Shown here: positions 26,036 to 34,140 of the stretch, piece by piece
Layout: each line of letters begins with the position of its first letter
How positions within the stretch are numbered: the stretch's first letter is position 1
Source of the DNA: Bradyrhizobium sp. AZCC 1719
GTDB lineage: Bacteria > Pseudomonadota > Alphaproteobacteria > Rhizobiales > Xanthobacteraceae
Direction of reading: 5' to 3'
Assembly (NCBI RefSeq): GCF_036924525.1
Contig: NZ_JAZHRU010000001.1
Span: forward strand, 1,145,001-1,209,000
Length of the DNA stretch: 64,000 bases
The notes under the pieces: generated by a model
Database searches by the model: none
Seen by the model: the letters and a program-made list of their open reading frames with translations, nothing else
Told to the model about the DNA's origin: nothing
Position numbers and translations under genes: made by a program

Positions 26036-26563
26036 TCACCCCGCCGCGCGCTTGGCGGCTTTCGTAAACTTCTTCATCACGCGGTCGCGCTTCAGCTTCG
26101 ACAGATAGTCCACGAACAGCACGCCGTTGAGGTGGTCGATTTCATGCTGGATGCAGGTGGCGAACAGCCCGTCGGCGTCCTCCTCATGCACCTTGCCGTC
26201 GAGATCGGTGTAGCGGATGCGGACCCGCGCCGGGCGTTCGACCTCCTCGTAATATTCGGGGATCGAAAGGCAGCCCTCCTCGTAGATCGACATTTCCTCG
26301 GACGAGGAGATAATTTCCGGGTTGATGAACACCCGCGGCTTCGGCTTGGTCTCGCCGTTCTCGTCCTTCTTGGCGAGGTCCATGGTGATCAATCGCAGGG
26401 GTTGCGCGACCTGGATCGCGGCCAGACCAATGCCGGGCGCGTCGTACATGGTTTCGAACATGTCGTCGGCGAGCTTGCGGATCTCCATCGTCACCTTTTC
26501 GACAGGTTTGGAGACGAGCCGCAACTGCTTGTCCGGCAGGATGATGATTTCTCTGATGGCCAT
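26036..26563 (-). CDS. def: Peptide deformylase
   Basis: A 175-aa metallohydrolase removing the N-formyl group from nascent proteins. The three family motifs are intact: GIGLAAIQV (motif I), EEGCLSIP with the metal Cys (motif II) and QHEIDHLNG with two metal His and the catalytic Glu (motif III). Upstream of its start, shared with rmuC, is a perfect CtrA-type box. Confidence 0.97.
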   Translation of the reverse strand: MAIREIIILPDKQLRLVSKPVEKVTMEIRKLADDMFETMYDAPGIGLAAIQVAQPLRLITMDLAKKDENGETKPKPRVFINPEIISSSEEMSIYEEGCLSIPEYYEEVERPARVRIRYTDLDGKVHEEDADGLFATCIQHEIDHLNGVLFVDYLSKLKRDRVMKKFTKAAKRAAG

Positions 26564-26626
26564 GATTTTTCTCTGGCGCGGGATTTAAGCCGCTGACCTG
26601 CCGGGGTCAATCCGCCGCGGCGGCCG

Positions 26627-26642
26627 TTAAGGCGCCCTTAAC
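26627..26642. promoter_or_regulatory. CtrA-type box TTAA-N7-TTAAC
   Basis: TTAA, seven bases, TTAAC: an exact match to the CtrA consensus, in a partly symmetric context GTTAAG...CTTAAC. It lies between divergent def (64 bp from its start) and rmuC (104 bp from its start). A further GTTAACC half site occurs about 20 bp to the right. Identified from sequence only. Confidence 0.5.
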
Positions 26643-26745
26643 CATGATTTTCAACGCGGCGTTAACCACGAAAATTGATCCATCATTTACCATAAATGTT
26701 CCCTCTTCGTTCGCGCAAGCCGGCGAATCGGGCTACAAGGCTGAC

Positions 26746-27954
26746 ATGAACGAAATCCTCTTCACCGTCGGCGACCTGCCGATTCACGTGGGCGAGGCGC
26801 TGGCGGGCTTCGGCGCGCTGGCGCTGGTGCTGCTGCTGGCGATTGCCATCGTCATCGCCCGCTCCGGCCGCCGCGGCGCGGAACTGGCAATGGCGCAAGC
26901 GATCCGCGCCGACGAGCTGGAAGAGCGGCTGAGCGAGATGCTGCGGGCGCAGAGCGAATCGACGGGGCGGGTCGACGCCATGGCGCAGGCGCTGGCCGGC
27001 CGCCAGGCCGACATGGCGCGCGCGGTCAACGAGCGGCTGGATTCGGTGACGCATCGCGTCGGCCAGTCGATGGAAGCGACCACCCGCCACACCATGGATA
27101 GCTTGCGCGTGCTGCATGAGCGGCTCGGCATCATCGACAACGCGCACAAGAACCTCACCGACCTGACGTCTCAAGTGACTACGCTCCGCGACGTGCTCGC
27201 CAACAAGCAGTCGCGCGGCGCCTTCGGCCAGGCGCGGATGGAAGCGATCGTGCAAGACGGCATGCCGCAGGGCTCGTACGAGTTCCAATACACGCTCTCG
27301 TCGGGCAAACGGCCGGATTGCGTGGTGTTCCTGCCGGATCAGCGCCCGCTCTGCATCGACGCCAAATTTCCGCTGGAGGCGATGACCGCGCTGCACGACG
27401 CGCGCAGCGACGAGGAACGCAAATTCGCCACGCAGCGCCTGCGCAACGACGTGATGAAACACGTCAATGACATCGCCGAGAAGTACCTGATCGCCGGCGA
27501 GACCCAGGATACGGCGCTGATGTTCGTGCCATCGGAATCGGTCTATGCCGAAATCCACGATGGCTTTGACGACGTGATCCAAAAAGCCTACCGCGCCCGC
27601 GTCGTACTGGTGTCGCCCTCGCTATTGATGCTGGCGATCCAGGTGATGCAGCAGATCCTGAAAGACGCGCGCATGCGCGACGCCGCCGACCAGATCCGCA
27701 CCGAAGTGCTCAACCTCGGCGACGATCTGGGCCGCCTTCGCGACCGGGTGCTGAAGCTGCAAAAGCATTTTGGCGACGTCAACGAGGACGTCCGGCAGAT
27801 CCTGATCTCCGCCGACAAGATCGAAAAGCGCGCCGGGCGGATCGAGGAACTCGATTTCAGCAAAAGCGATGCGCCGGTGGAAGTGCCGCGCTTCGTCAAG
27901 AACAGCACCCCCGAGCTGTTCCCCGCCCCGCGCAAGCTGCAGGCGGGGGAGTGA
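26746..27954 (+). CDS. rmuC: DNA recombination protein RmuC
   Basis: A 402-aa RmuC-family protein linked to limiting recombination at inverted repeats. It has an N-terminal membrane helix (GFGALALVLLLAIAIVIA), a long coiled coil (~45-150) and the nuclease-like core with GAFGQARMEAIVQDG, RPDCVVFLPDQRPLCIDAKFP and FVPSESVYAEIHD. The ATG at 26746 places the membrane helix near the start; the longer frame from 26644 runs through the promoter region. Confidence 0.93.
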   Translation: MNEILFTVGDLPIHVGEALAGFGALALVLLLAIAIVIARSGRRGAELAMAQAIRADELEERLSEMLRAQSESTGRVDAMAQALAGRQADMARAVNERLDSVTHRVGQSMEATTRHTMDSLRVLHERLGIIDNAHKNLTDLTSQVTTLRDVLANKQSRGAFGQARMEAIVQDGMPQGSYEFQYTLSSGKRPDCVVFLPDQRPLCIDAKFPLEAMTALHDARSDEERKFATQRLRNDVMKHVNDIAEKYLIAGETQDTALMFVPSESVYAEIHDGFDDVIQKAYRARVVLVSPSLLMLAIQVMQQILKDARMRDAADQIRTEVLNLGDDLGRLRDRVLKLQKHFGDVNEDVRQILISADKIEKRAGRIEELDFSKSDAPVEVPRFVKNSTPELFPAPRKLQAGE

Positions 27955-27985
27955 GTGACCTACCCGGCCGTAGCCACATAATCGG

Positions 27986-28384
27986 CTGTCATCGCCCGGC
28001 TTGACCGGGCGACCCAGTATCCCAGAGGCAGTAAATGGGAACACGCAGCTACTACGTCTACATTCTAGCCAGCCGCATCGGCGGAACGCTCTACATCGGC
28101 GTGACAAATGATCTGATCCGGCGTGTTGGCGAGCACAAGTTAAAGCTCGCCGAGGGTTTCACCAAGAAGTATGAGGTGAGCCGGCTCGTCTATTTCGAAA
28201 CCTTCGATCAGATCGAATATGCGATCCAGCGCGAGAAGCGCCTTAAGAAATGGCCGAGAGCCTGGAAAATATCGCTGATTGAGAAACAAAATCCGGACTG
28301 GATTGATCTTTACCCGGAGATTGCCGGAGGCGGCGGATAGGCCTCTGGGATACTGGGTCGCCCGGTCAAGCCGGGCGATGACAG
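27986..28384. mobile_element. GIY-YIG element: perfect 44-bp inverted repeats around a nuclease gene
   Basis: Left arm 27986-28029 (CTGTCATCGCCCGGCTTGAC...CAGAGGC) and right arm 28341-28384 are exact reverse complements over all 44 bases; similarity stops sharply on both sides of each arm. Each arm also folds on itself (CGCCCGG/CCGGGCG). The enclosed ORF starts 5 bp after the left arm, whose terminal AGAGG can act as its ribosome site, and the right arm begins on the base after the stop codon. The arms are family-A sequences, so this is the coding version of the short family-A repeats. Confidence 0.85.
28035..28340 (+). CDS. GIY-YIG nuclease family protein
   Basis: A 101-aa single-domain GIY-YIG protein. 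The signature is split as YYVYILAS (GIY part) and GTLYIGVTNDLIRRV (YIG part plus the conserved Arg), followed by a conserved His (GEHK), a basic FTKKYEVSRLVYFET segment and AIQREKRLKKWPRAWK containing the family's acidic/basic helix. Small members of this family are close to YhbQ/URI-type proteins. There is no DNA-binding domain beyond the core. Enclosed by perfect 44-bp inverted repeats, it is the likely mobility or maintenance function of the element; that role is inference. Confidence 0.9.
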   Translation: MGTRSYYVYILASRIGGTLYIGVTNDLIRRVGEHKLKLAEGFTKKYEVSRLVYFETFDQIEYAIQREKRLKKWPRAWKISLIEKQNPDWIDLYPEIAGGGG

Positions 28385-28417
28385 TCTTTTTGTCGCAAAA
28401 TCTGCTAACACCCCTCG

Positions 28418-29776
28418 ATGACCGAATCCGCTTCCGTTTCACCTGAGAAAACTCCCGCGCCAAACTGGCGCGAGGCTTGGGCCGTGTATCTCCAGCCGCG
28501 CGTGCTGATCGTGCTGGTGCTCGGCTTTTCGTCCGGGTTGCCGCTGGCGCTGTCCGGATCGACGCTGCTGGTGTGGATGCGCGAATCCGGTGTCGATCTC
28601 GGCACCATCGGACTGTTCGCGCTGGTCGGCACACCCTACACGCTGAAATTTGCATGGGCGCCGCTGGTCGATGCGCTGCATGTGCCGATCTTCACGCGCG
28701 CGTTCGGCCGCAGGCGCGGCTGGCTGGTGTTCTCGCAACTGCTGCTGATCGGCGCGATTATGCTGCTGGCGCTGACCGACCCGGTGCGCTCGCCGCTGTT
28801 CGTGGCGCTCGGCGCACTTCTGGTCGCAACCATGTCCTCGACGCAGGACATCGTGGTCGACGCATTCCGCGTCGAGAGCCTGCCCGAAAGCGAACAGGCC
28901 GCCGGGATGGCCTCCTACGTCGCGGCTTACCGGATCGGCATGTTGGTCTCGACCGCCGGCGTGCTGTTCCTCGTAAGCGCGTTCGAGGACACCGGCATCG
29001 GGCGTAGCTCGGCGTGGATGTGGGGCTATGTTGCGATGGCCGCGCTGGTGCTGATCGGGACCGTCACGGCACTGGCCGCCACCGAGCCTGAACAATCGGT
29101 GCGCGCGGAGGCCAAGACCCACGACGAGGCTGCATTCTCGCGCATCATGCATGCCGCCATCGGGGCGTTCTCCGAATTTCTGGTCCGCAAGCATGCCTTG
29201 ACGGTGCTGGCCTTCGTGGTGCTGTTCAAACTCACCGACGCGTTTTCCGGCACCATGACTGCGCCGTTCGTGATCGACCTCGGCTTCACCCGCAACGACT
29301 ACGCCGCCATCGTCAAGGGCGTCGGTCTCGCCGCGACCCTGATCGGCGGCTTTGCCGGTGGCTATGTGGCGCGGCGCTATTCGCTGGTCGCAAGCTTGTG
29401 GATCGGCGGCGTGCTGCAGGCGATCTCCAACCTGGTGTTTGCGTGGCTCGCCTTTGTCGGCACCAACCAGTGGGCACTGGCCGTCGCCATCTCGGCAGAA
29501 AACTTCACCGGCGCGATCGGCACCGTGATCTTCGTCGCCTATCTCTCGGCGCTATGCCGGAATCCGCTGCACACGGCGACCCAATACGCGCTGCTCACCG
29601 CGCTGGCCGCCGTCGGGCGCACCTATCTATCCTCCGGCGCCGGCTATGTGGCGGAGGCGACGGGCTGGCCGCTATTCTTCGTGATCTCCGTTGCGATCGC
29701 GGTGCCAAGCCTGATCCTGCTGGCGTGGCTGCAGCGGCGCGGACATTTTGAGGCGGTGGGCCCGGTGAAGGTTTAG
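28418..29776 (+). CDS. ampG: AmpG-like muropeptide permease (MFS)
   Basis: A 452-aa major facilitator protein with about 12 membrane helices. It resembles AmpG: LGFSSGLPLALSGSTLLVWM in helix 1, TPYTLKFAWAPLVD, FGRRRGW, SSTQDIVVDAFRVESL and AAYRIGMLVSTAG. AmpG imports GlcNAc-anhydro-muropeptides for cell-wall recycling. It is monocistronic between the GIY-YIG element and another family-A repeat. Confidence 0.88.
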   Translation: MTESASVSPEKTPAPNWREAWAVYLQPRVLIVLVLGFSSGLPLALSGSTLLVWMRESGVDLGTIGLFALVGTPYTLKFAWAPLVDALHVPIFTRAFGRRRGWLVFSQLLLIGAIMLLALTDPVRSPLFVALGALLVATMSSTQDIVVDAFRVESLPESEQAAGMASYVAAYRIGMLVSTAGVLFLVSAFEDTGIGRSSAWMWGYVAMAALVLIGTVTALAATEPEQSVRAEAKTHDEAAFSRIMHAAIGAFSEFLVRKHALTVLAFVVLFKLTDAFSGTMTAPFVIDLGFTRNDYAAIVKGVGLAATLIGGFAGGYVARRYSLVASLWIGGVLQAISNLVFAWLAFVGTNQWALAVAISAENFTGAIGTVIFVAYLSALCRNPLHTATQYALLTALAAVGRTYLSSGAGYVAEATGWPLFFVISVAIAVPSLILLAWLQRRGHFEAVGPVKV

Positions 29777-29805
29777 TTGCTCATCGGCGACCGCAAACAC
29801 AAATC

Positions 29806-29935
29806 GTCATCACCCGCGAAAGCGGGTGATCCAGTATTCCAGAGCAGTTGCGTAGAATCGAGAGAGCGCGGCGTACTGGATCGCCCGGTCCTGGTGCGCA
29901 ATTGCGCACAAGGCCGGGCGACGACAGCGGTCTAT
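29806..29935. repeat. Family A palindromic repeat, copy 5
   Basis: GTCATCACCCGCGAAAGCGG...ATCCAGTATTCCAGAG, a ~30-nt centre, then GCGTACTGGATCGCCCGGTC...GGGCGACGAC. The right hairpin is lengthened by an inserted palindrome TGCGCAATTGCGCA. The inner left end (CAGTATTCCAGAG) closely follows that of the GIY-YIG element. Confidence 0.85.
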
Positions 29936-29958
29936 GTGGCAATGACGGCCGCGACACC

Positions 29959-30378
29959 TCAATGCTTCGTCACCACGCTCCACTTGGTGATCACGGCTTC
30001 GCTGATCTGACCGACATCCTGCGCGCAGGCGACTTCGTCGACCTTCACCGAAATTTCCTTGCCGATGAAATTCTTCAGTTGCGCGGCCTGGGCCTCGCTG
30101 CTGGTGACGAGCTGGAACGTCTCGGGCCCGGTTTCGAGATTGCAAAGCCCGTTCGGCGGCGGCAGCCGGCGCGGCTCGCTGGTGATCTGGTAGGTGGCGG
30201 CGCGCTTCTTGCCGCCCTTCATGGCGTTGAGTTCGCCGGACAGCACGTCGCCAGCCTTGATCGGCTTGCCGGGCTTCGGCGCGGGCTCGGCCTGCTGCGC
30301 CCACGCGGAAGGCGCGATCAAGGTCGCCGCCATGATGACCGCAAAACAATAGCGTTTGCCGAATCGAGGTTTCGTCAT
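29959..30378 (-). CDS. Hypothetical exported protein
   Basis: A 139-aa protein that I do not recognise. Residues 1-28 are a signal peptide (AVIMAATLIAPSAWAQ). The mature part has a Lys/Pro-rich start, a beta-rich body (GDVLSGELNAMKGGKKRAATYQITSEPRRL) and two cysteines that could pair. The ATG at 30378 is preferred because the signal peptide starts there; the longer frame from 30492 overlaps recR. Confidence 0.75.
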   Translation of the reverse strand: MTKPRFGKRYCFAVIMAATLIAPSAWAQQAEPAPKPGKPIKAGDVLSGELNAMKGGKKRAATYQITSEPRRLPPPNGLCNLETGPETFQLVTSSEAQAAQLKNFIGKEISVKVDEVACAQDVGQISEAVITKWSVVTKH

Positions 30379-30403
30379 GTCGATCAGTTCCGTTTGGTGA
30401 TGG

Positions 30404-31009
30404 CTAGAACAGCGTGCGCTGCCGCATGGCAGCCGATAGCGTACCTTCGTCGAGATAATCAAGCTCGCCGCCGACCGGCACGCCATGGGCAAGCCGGGTG
30501 ATCTTGACGTTGGCGTCCTGCAGGAGATCGGTGATGTAATGCGCGGTGGTCTGGCCGTCGACCGTGGCGTTCAGCGCGAGCACGATTTCGCTGACTTGCG
30601 ACTCGTGCGCGCGCGCCACCAGCGCGTCGATGGTCAGATCCTGCGGACCGATGCCGTCGAGCGGCGACAATGTGGCGCCGAGCACGTGATAGCGGCCGTT
30701 GGTCGCATTCGCCCGCTCCAACGCCCAGAGGTCGGCGACGTCGGCGACCACGACGATGGTCGAGGGATCGCGCCGGGGGTCGGTGCACACCGTGCAGGGA
30801 TTTTGCGTATCGATATTGCCGCAGGTCTTGCAGACCTGAATCCTGTCGATTGCCACCTGCAGCGCGCCGGCCAAAGGCGTCATCAGCGCCTCGCGCTTCT
30901 TGATCAGGTGTAGCGCCGCGCGCCGCGCCGAGCGCGGCCCAAGCCCCGGCAGCCGCGCCAGGAGCTGGATCAGGCGTTCGATTTCAGGGCCGGCAACGCT
31001 GGCGGCCAT
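30404..31009 (-). CDS. recR: Recombination protein RecR
   Basis: A 201-aa protein of the RecFOR pathway. The N-terminal helix-hairpin-helix ([19 protein letters not shown]), the zinc finger C-x2-C...C-x2-C ([15 protein letters not shown]), the Toprim domain ([30 protein letters not shown]) and the C-terminal [21 protein letters not shown] are complete. The ATG at 31009 gives the usual length; a TTG at 31024 would overlap ybaB. Confidence 0.97.
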   Translation of the reverse strand: MAASVAGPEIERLIQLLARLPGLGPRSARRAALHLIKKREALMTPLAGALQVAIDRIQVCKTCGNIDTQNPCTVCTDPRRDPSTIVVVADVADLWALERANATNGRYHVLGATLSPLDGIGPQDLTIDALVARAHESQVSEIVLALNATVDGQTTAHYITDLLQDANVKITRLAHGVPVGGELDYLDEGTLSAAMRQRTLF

Positions 31010-31010
31010 T

Positions 31011-31331
31011 TCAGGTGAGACCAAGTCCGGGCGGCAGGCCGAGCCCGCCGGTCAGCGCCTGCATTTTTTCCATCGCCGCGGTTTCCGCCTTGCGCCGCGC
31101 GTCGTTATGCGCGGTGACCAGCAGATCCTCGAGCACTTCGCGCTCCTCGGCCTTCATCAGCGACGGATCGATCTTCACGCCCTTCACTTCCATCTTCGCG
31201 GTCATGCGAACGGCAACCAGCCCGCCGCCGGAAATGCCCTCGACCTCGAGATTGCCGAGCTCTTCCTGCATCGCCTGCATCTTGGATTGCAGCTCCGCCG
31301 CCTGCTTCATCATGCCGAGAAAATCAGCCAT
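31011..31331 (-). CDS. YbaB/EbfC family nucleoid-associated protein
   Basis: A 106-aa DNA-binding protein. It starts [25 protein letters not shown] and shows the central [14 protein letters not shown] and the helix [17 protein letters not shown]. It is encoded between dnaX and recR, the most common context of this family, with only a 1-bp gap to the recR start, so the three genes form one operon. Confidence 0.95.
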   Translation of the reverse strand: MADFLGMMKQAAELQSKMQAMQEELGNLEVEGISGGGLVAVRMTAKMEVKGVKIDPSLMKAEEREVLEDLLVTAHNDARRKAETAAMEKMQALTGGLGLPPGLGLT

Positions 31332-31355
31332 TCATCCGTCCTCTCGAGAGTCCGA

Positions 31356-33200
31356 TCAGTCGTCGTCGCCGTCGGAAGTCTCGTTCAAGTCGTCAGTGAT
31401 AATATTGGATTCCGGCGGCTCGGCGGCAAGCCTTCGCACCTCGACGACCTTGGTGCCGGGAAACCGCGCCAGCACCTCCTGCACGCGCGGATCGGCCTCG
31501 GCTGCGCGGGCGTGCTCGTTTCTCGCTTGCTCGTTCTGCGAGCGCAATGTCGGCTGGCCGGCCTCGTTGGAGACGATCACGGTCCAGCGCCGCCCGGTCC
31601 ACAGTTCCAGCTTGCGGGAGAGGTCGTTGACCAACCCCCGCGCCGCATTCCGCTCCAGCGCCACCTCAAGCCGCCCGTCCTCGAAGCGGACCAGGCGCAT
31701 ATCGGCTTCCAGCGCCGCCTTGGTCAGGAGATCGCGCTTTTCGCCGGCGAGCGCAACAAGCTGCGGGAAAGTCGTGATCCGCAGTACGGGCGCGGAGTCC
31801 GTTTGTGCCAACGGCGCCGCCATTTGCGGGCGCGCGGACGCCTCCGCGCCGGAGCGGGGCGAGGCAGGCGTCCGCATCGGTGACGCGGCAGACATTGAAG
31901 ATACCGGTGCGGTGGGCGCAGCCCGTGACGGCGCTGCACCGCCCGCGGCGATTTGCGCGCCCCCGCCGTTTTGGTCGAGCATCCGGATCGCCTCATCCGG
32001 TGTCGGCAAGTCGGCGACATAGGCGATGCGCACCAGCACCATTTCAGCGGCAGCCGCCGGCCGGGTCGCGGTCTGCACCTCCGTGATGCCCTTGAGCAGC
32101 ATCTGCCACATCCGCGACAGCACCCGCATTGACAGCTTTGCGGCAAATTCACGGGCGCGGACGCGCTCAGTCTCGCCGAAAGCGACGTTGTCGGCGGTGG
32201 CGGGGACGGCCTTCACGCGGGTAACGAAATTGACGAATTCGGCGATGTCGGACAGCACCACAACCGGATCGGCGCCGACGTCATATTGGCTGCGGAATTC
32301 GCCAAAGGCGCTGGCGATATCGCCGCGCGCCAGGTGCTCGAACAGGTCGATCACCCGGGTCCGGTCGGCAAGCCCCAGCATCTGCCGGACCGCGTCGGCA
32401 CGGACAAGCCCCGCCGCATGGGCAATTGCCTGATCGAACAGCGACAGCGAATCGCGCACCGAGCCTTCGGCAGCGCGCGCGATGATGCCGAGCGCCTCGG
32501 GCTCGACCTCCACGCCTTCCTTTTTCGCGATGTTGGAGAGATGCCCCATCAGCACGTCGGCCTCGACCCGTCGCAGGTCAAAACGCTGGCAGCGCGACAG
32601 CACCGTCACCGGGACTTTACGGATCTCGGTAGTAGCGAAGACGAATTTGGCGTGTTCCGGCGGCTCTTCCAGCGTCTTCAGGAAGGCGTTGAACGCCGCC
32701 GTCGACAGCATATGGACTTCGTCGATGATGTAGACCTTGTAGCGGGCACTGGCCGGCGCGTAGCGCACGCTGTCATTGATCTGGCGGACGTCGTCAACGC
32801 CGGTATGGGACGCGGCGTCCATCTCCAGCACGTCCATGTGCCGGCTTTCCATGATCGCCTGGCAGTGCACGCCGAGATCCGGCATGTGGATGGTCGGCCC
32901 CTTCACCGAACCATCCGGCTTCTCGTAGTTGAGTGCGCGGGCGAGAATTCGCGCTGTGGTGGTTTTGCCGACCCCGCGGACGCCGGTCAGGATCCAGGCC
33001 TGCGGAATTCGCCCGGTTTCGAACGCATTCGAAACGGTGCGCACCATGGCCTCCTGGCCGATCAGGTCGTCGAAATTGGAGGGGCGGTATTTTCGCGCCA
33101 GCACGCGGTAGGGCTTGGCGGTGGCGGGCTGGCCGCCGAGCTCCAAACCACCCTGGCCGGCGCCTGCTGTCATATCGGGGGGAGCGCCAGCATCACTCAT
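31356..33200 (-). CDS. dnaX: DNA polymerase III subunit gamma/tau
   Basis: A 614-aa clamp-loader ATPase. Walker A is GVRGVGKT (73-80), Walker B/DEAD-like YIIDEVHMLS, and SRC appears in VTVLSRCQRFDLRR. A C-terminal Ala/Pro-rich linker (~380-450) leads to the polymerase-binding tau domain. The zinc knuckle that usually has four cysteines (CGxCxxC) reads MPDLGVHCQAIM, leaving one Cys (113). First gene of the dnaX-ybaB-recR operon and directly downstream of the 4.5S RNA gene. Confidence 0.95.
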   Translation of the reverse strand: MSDAGAPPDMTAGAGQGGLELGGQPATAKPYRVLARKYRPSNFDDLIGQEAMVRTVSNAFETGRIPQAWILTGVRGVGKTTTARILARALNYEKPDGSVKGPTIHMPDLGVHCQAIMESRHMDVLEMDAASHTGVDDVRQINDSVRYAPASARYKVYIIDEVHMLSTAAFNAFLKTLEEPPEHAKFVFATTEIRKVPVTVLSRCQRFDLRRVEADVLMGHLSNIAKKEGVEVEPEALGIIARAAEGSVRDSLSLFDQAIAHAAGLVRADAVRQMLGLADRTRVIDLFEHLARGDIASAFGEFRSQYDVGADPVVVLSDIAEFVNFVTRVKAVPATADNVAFGETERVRAREFAAKLSMRVLSRMWQMLLKGITEVQTATRPAAAAEMVLVRIAYVADLPTPDEAIRMLDQNGGGAQIAAGGAAPSRAAPTAPVSSMSAASPMRTPASPRSGAEASARPQMAAPLAQTDSAPVLRITTFPQLVALAGEKRDLLTKAALEADMRLVRFEDGRLEVALERNAARGLVNDLSRKLELWTGRRWTVIVSNEAGQPTLRSQNEQARNEHARAAEADPRVQEVLARFPGTKVVEVRRLAAEPPESNIITDDLNETSDGDDD

Positions 33201-33312
33201 CGGTCGATCCGCAATTGATTGTCTCTCAGGGCCGGCTTGCGGAAAGGAGCAAAATCAGGCGCACGGGCGCGGACCCAGCCGCTTCCATGCGCTTTTCGCT
33301 CGAAAAACAGGT

Positions 33313-33408
33313 AGGAGACTGACGAGCGACCCGATCCGGACCTCGTTAGGGCTGCTTCCTTCCGGACCTGACCCGGTTGGCGAGTGGCTCGTCCACCGCC
33401 AATCTCCC
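33313..33408 (-). ncRNA. ffs: Signal recognition particle 4.5S RNA
   Basis: The reverse complement contains the universal SRP domain IV core GGTCAGGTCCGGAAGGAAGC (tetraloop GGAA and symmetric loop), flanked by complementary arms: GACGAGC pairs with GCTCGTC and the ends GGAGA/TCTCC close the rod. Length is about 96 nt. The 3' side is followed by a run of five T on the minus strand (33303-33307), a probable terminator end. It lies upstream of dnaX. Confidence 0.93.
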
Positions 33409-33477
33409 GATCCCTATTTGGGGCCAAAAGGGCCGGAAAGCAAGCGGGGCTTTCCCTGTAATAATCCGTGTCTCCCT

Positions 33478-33611
33478 GTCATACCCCGCGAAAGCGGGGT
33501 ATCCAGTACGCTGCAGCCTGACAGTAAAAACGGAAGGGCCACGGCGTACTGGATCCGCCTTCGCTGGTTGAGGCTACGGCGGACAAGTCAACCGCTTTCG
33601 CGGATGATGAC
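33478..33611. repeat. Family A palindromic repeat, copy 6
   Basis: GTCATACCCCGCGAAAGCGG...ATCCAGTA, a centre, then GCGTACTGGATCCGCC...GGCGGACAAGTCAACCGC...GATGATGAC. The right arm is disrupted by an extra ~30-nt stretch. It lies between ffs and the HIT gene. Confidence 0.85.
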
Positions 33612-33710
33612 ACATTGGTATGAAACTGCGCGAGTGCTCTCCAGAAGGCACTTTTAAAGACCCGACATTGCATCTAAAGGCCCGGCATGGATCGGGCATG
33701 GGAACTCTTG

Positions 33711-34136
33711 ATGTCCTCTGACGCCTCCGCCTGGTCGCTGCATTCCCAGCTCAAAAAGGACACCATCGACATCGGCGACCTGCCGCTGTGCAAGGTGCTG
33801 GTGATCAAGGATGCGCATTACCCGTGGCTGCTCCTGGTGCCGCGCCGGGCAGGTGCGGTGGAAATCATCGACCTCGACGATGTCGAGCAGGCGCAGTTGA
33901 TGACCGAAATCTCCCGGGTGTCGCGGGCGCTCAAAGAGATCACGAAATGCAACAAGCTCAATGTCGCGGCATTGGGCAATCTCGTGCCGCAGTTGCATGT
34001 CCATGTCATCGCGCGACGCACCAGCGATGCGGCCTGGCCGCGCCCGGTCTGGGGCGTGATGCCGCCGCTGGCGCACGACGCCGAGGAAGTCCAGAATTTC
34101 ATCAACGCGCTTCGCCGCAAGATCTGGTTGGGTTGA
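33711..34136 (+). CDS. HIT domain protein
   Basis: A 141-aa histidine-triad nucleotide-binding protein. It has the fold segments LCKVLVIKDAHYPWLLLVPRR and NVAALGNLVPQLHVHVIAR. The triad region reads Q-L-H-V-H-V-I, so the first triad His is Gln, a variant known in some HIT branches; the catalytic second/third His remain. The ATG at 33711 (MSSDASAWSL) is preferred; one at 33687 would add eight residues. It ends 4 bp before nudC and is probably co-transcribed with it. Confidence 0.9.
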   Translation: MSSDASAWSLHSQLKKDTIDIGDLPLCKVLVIKDAHYPWLLLVPRRAGAVEIIDLDDVEQAQLMTEISRVSRALKEITKCNKLNVAALGNLVPQLHVHVIARRTSDAAWPRPVWGVMPPLAHDAEEVQNFINALRRKIWLG

Positions 34137-34140
34137 ATAG

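Noticed and set aside
24227..27582. Several long antisense frames over truA, fmt, def and rmuC
   Set aside because: All mirror well-supported genes and show no conserved motifs.
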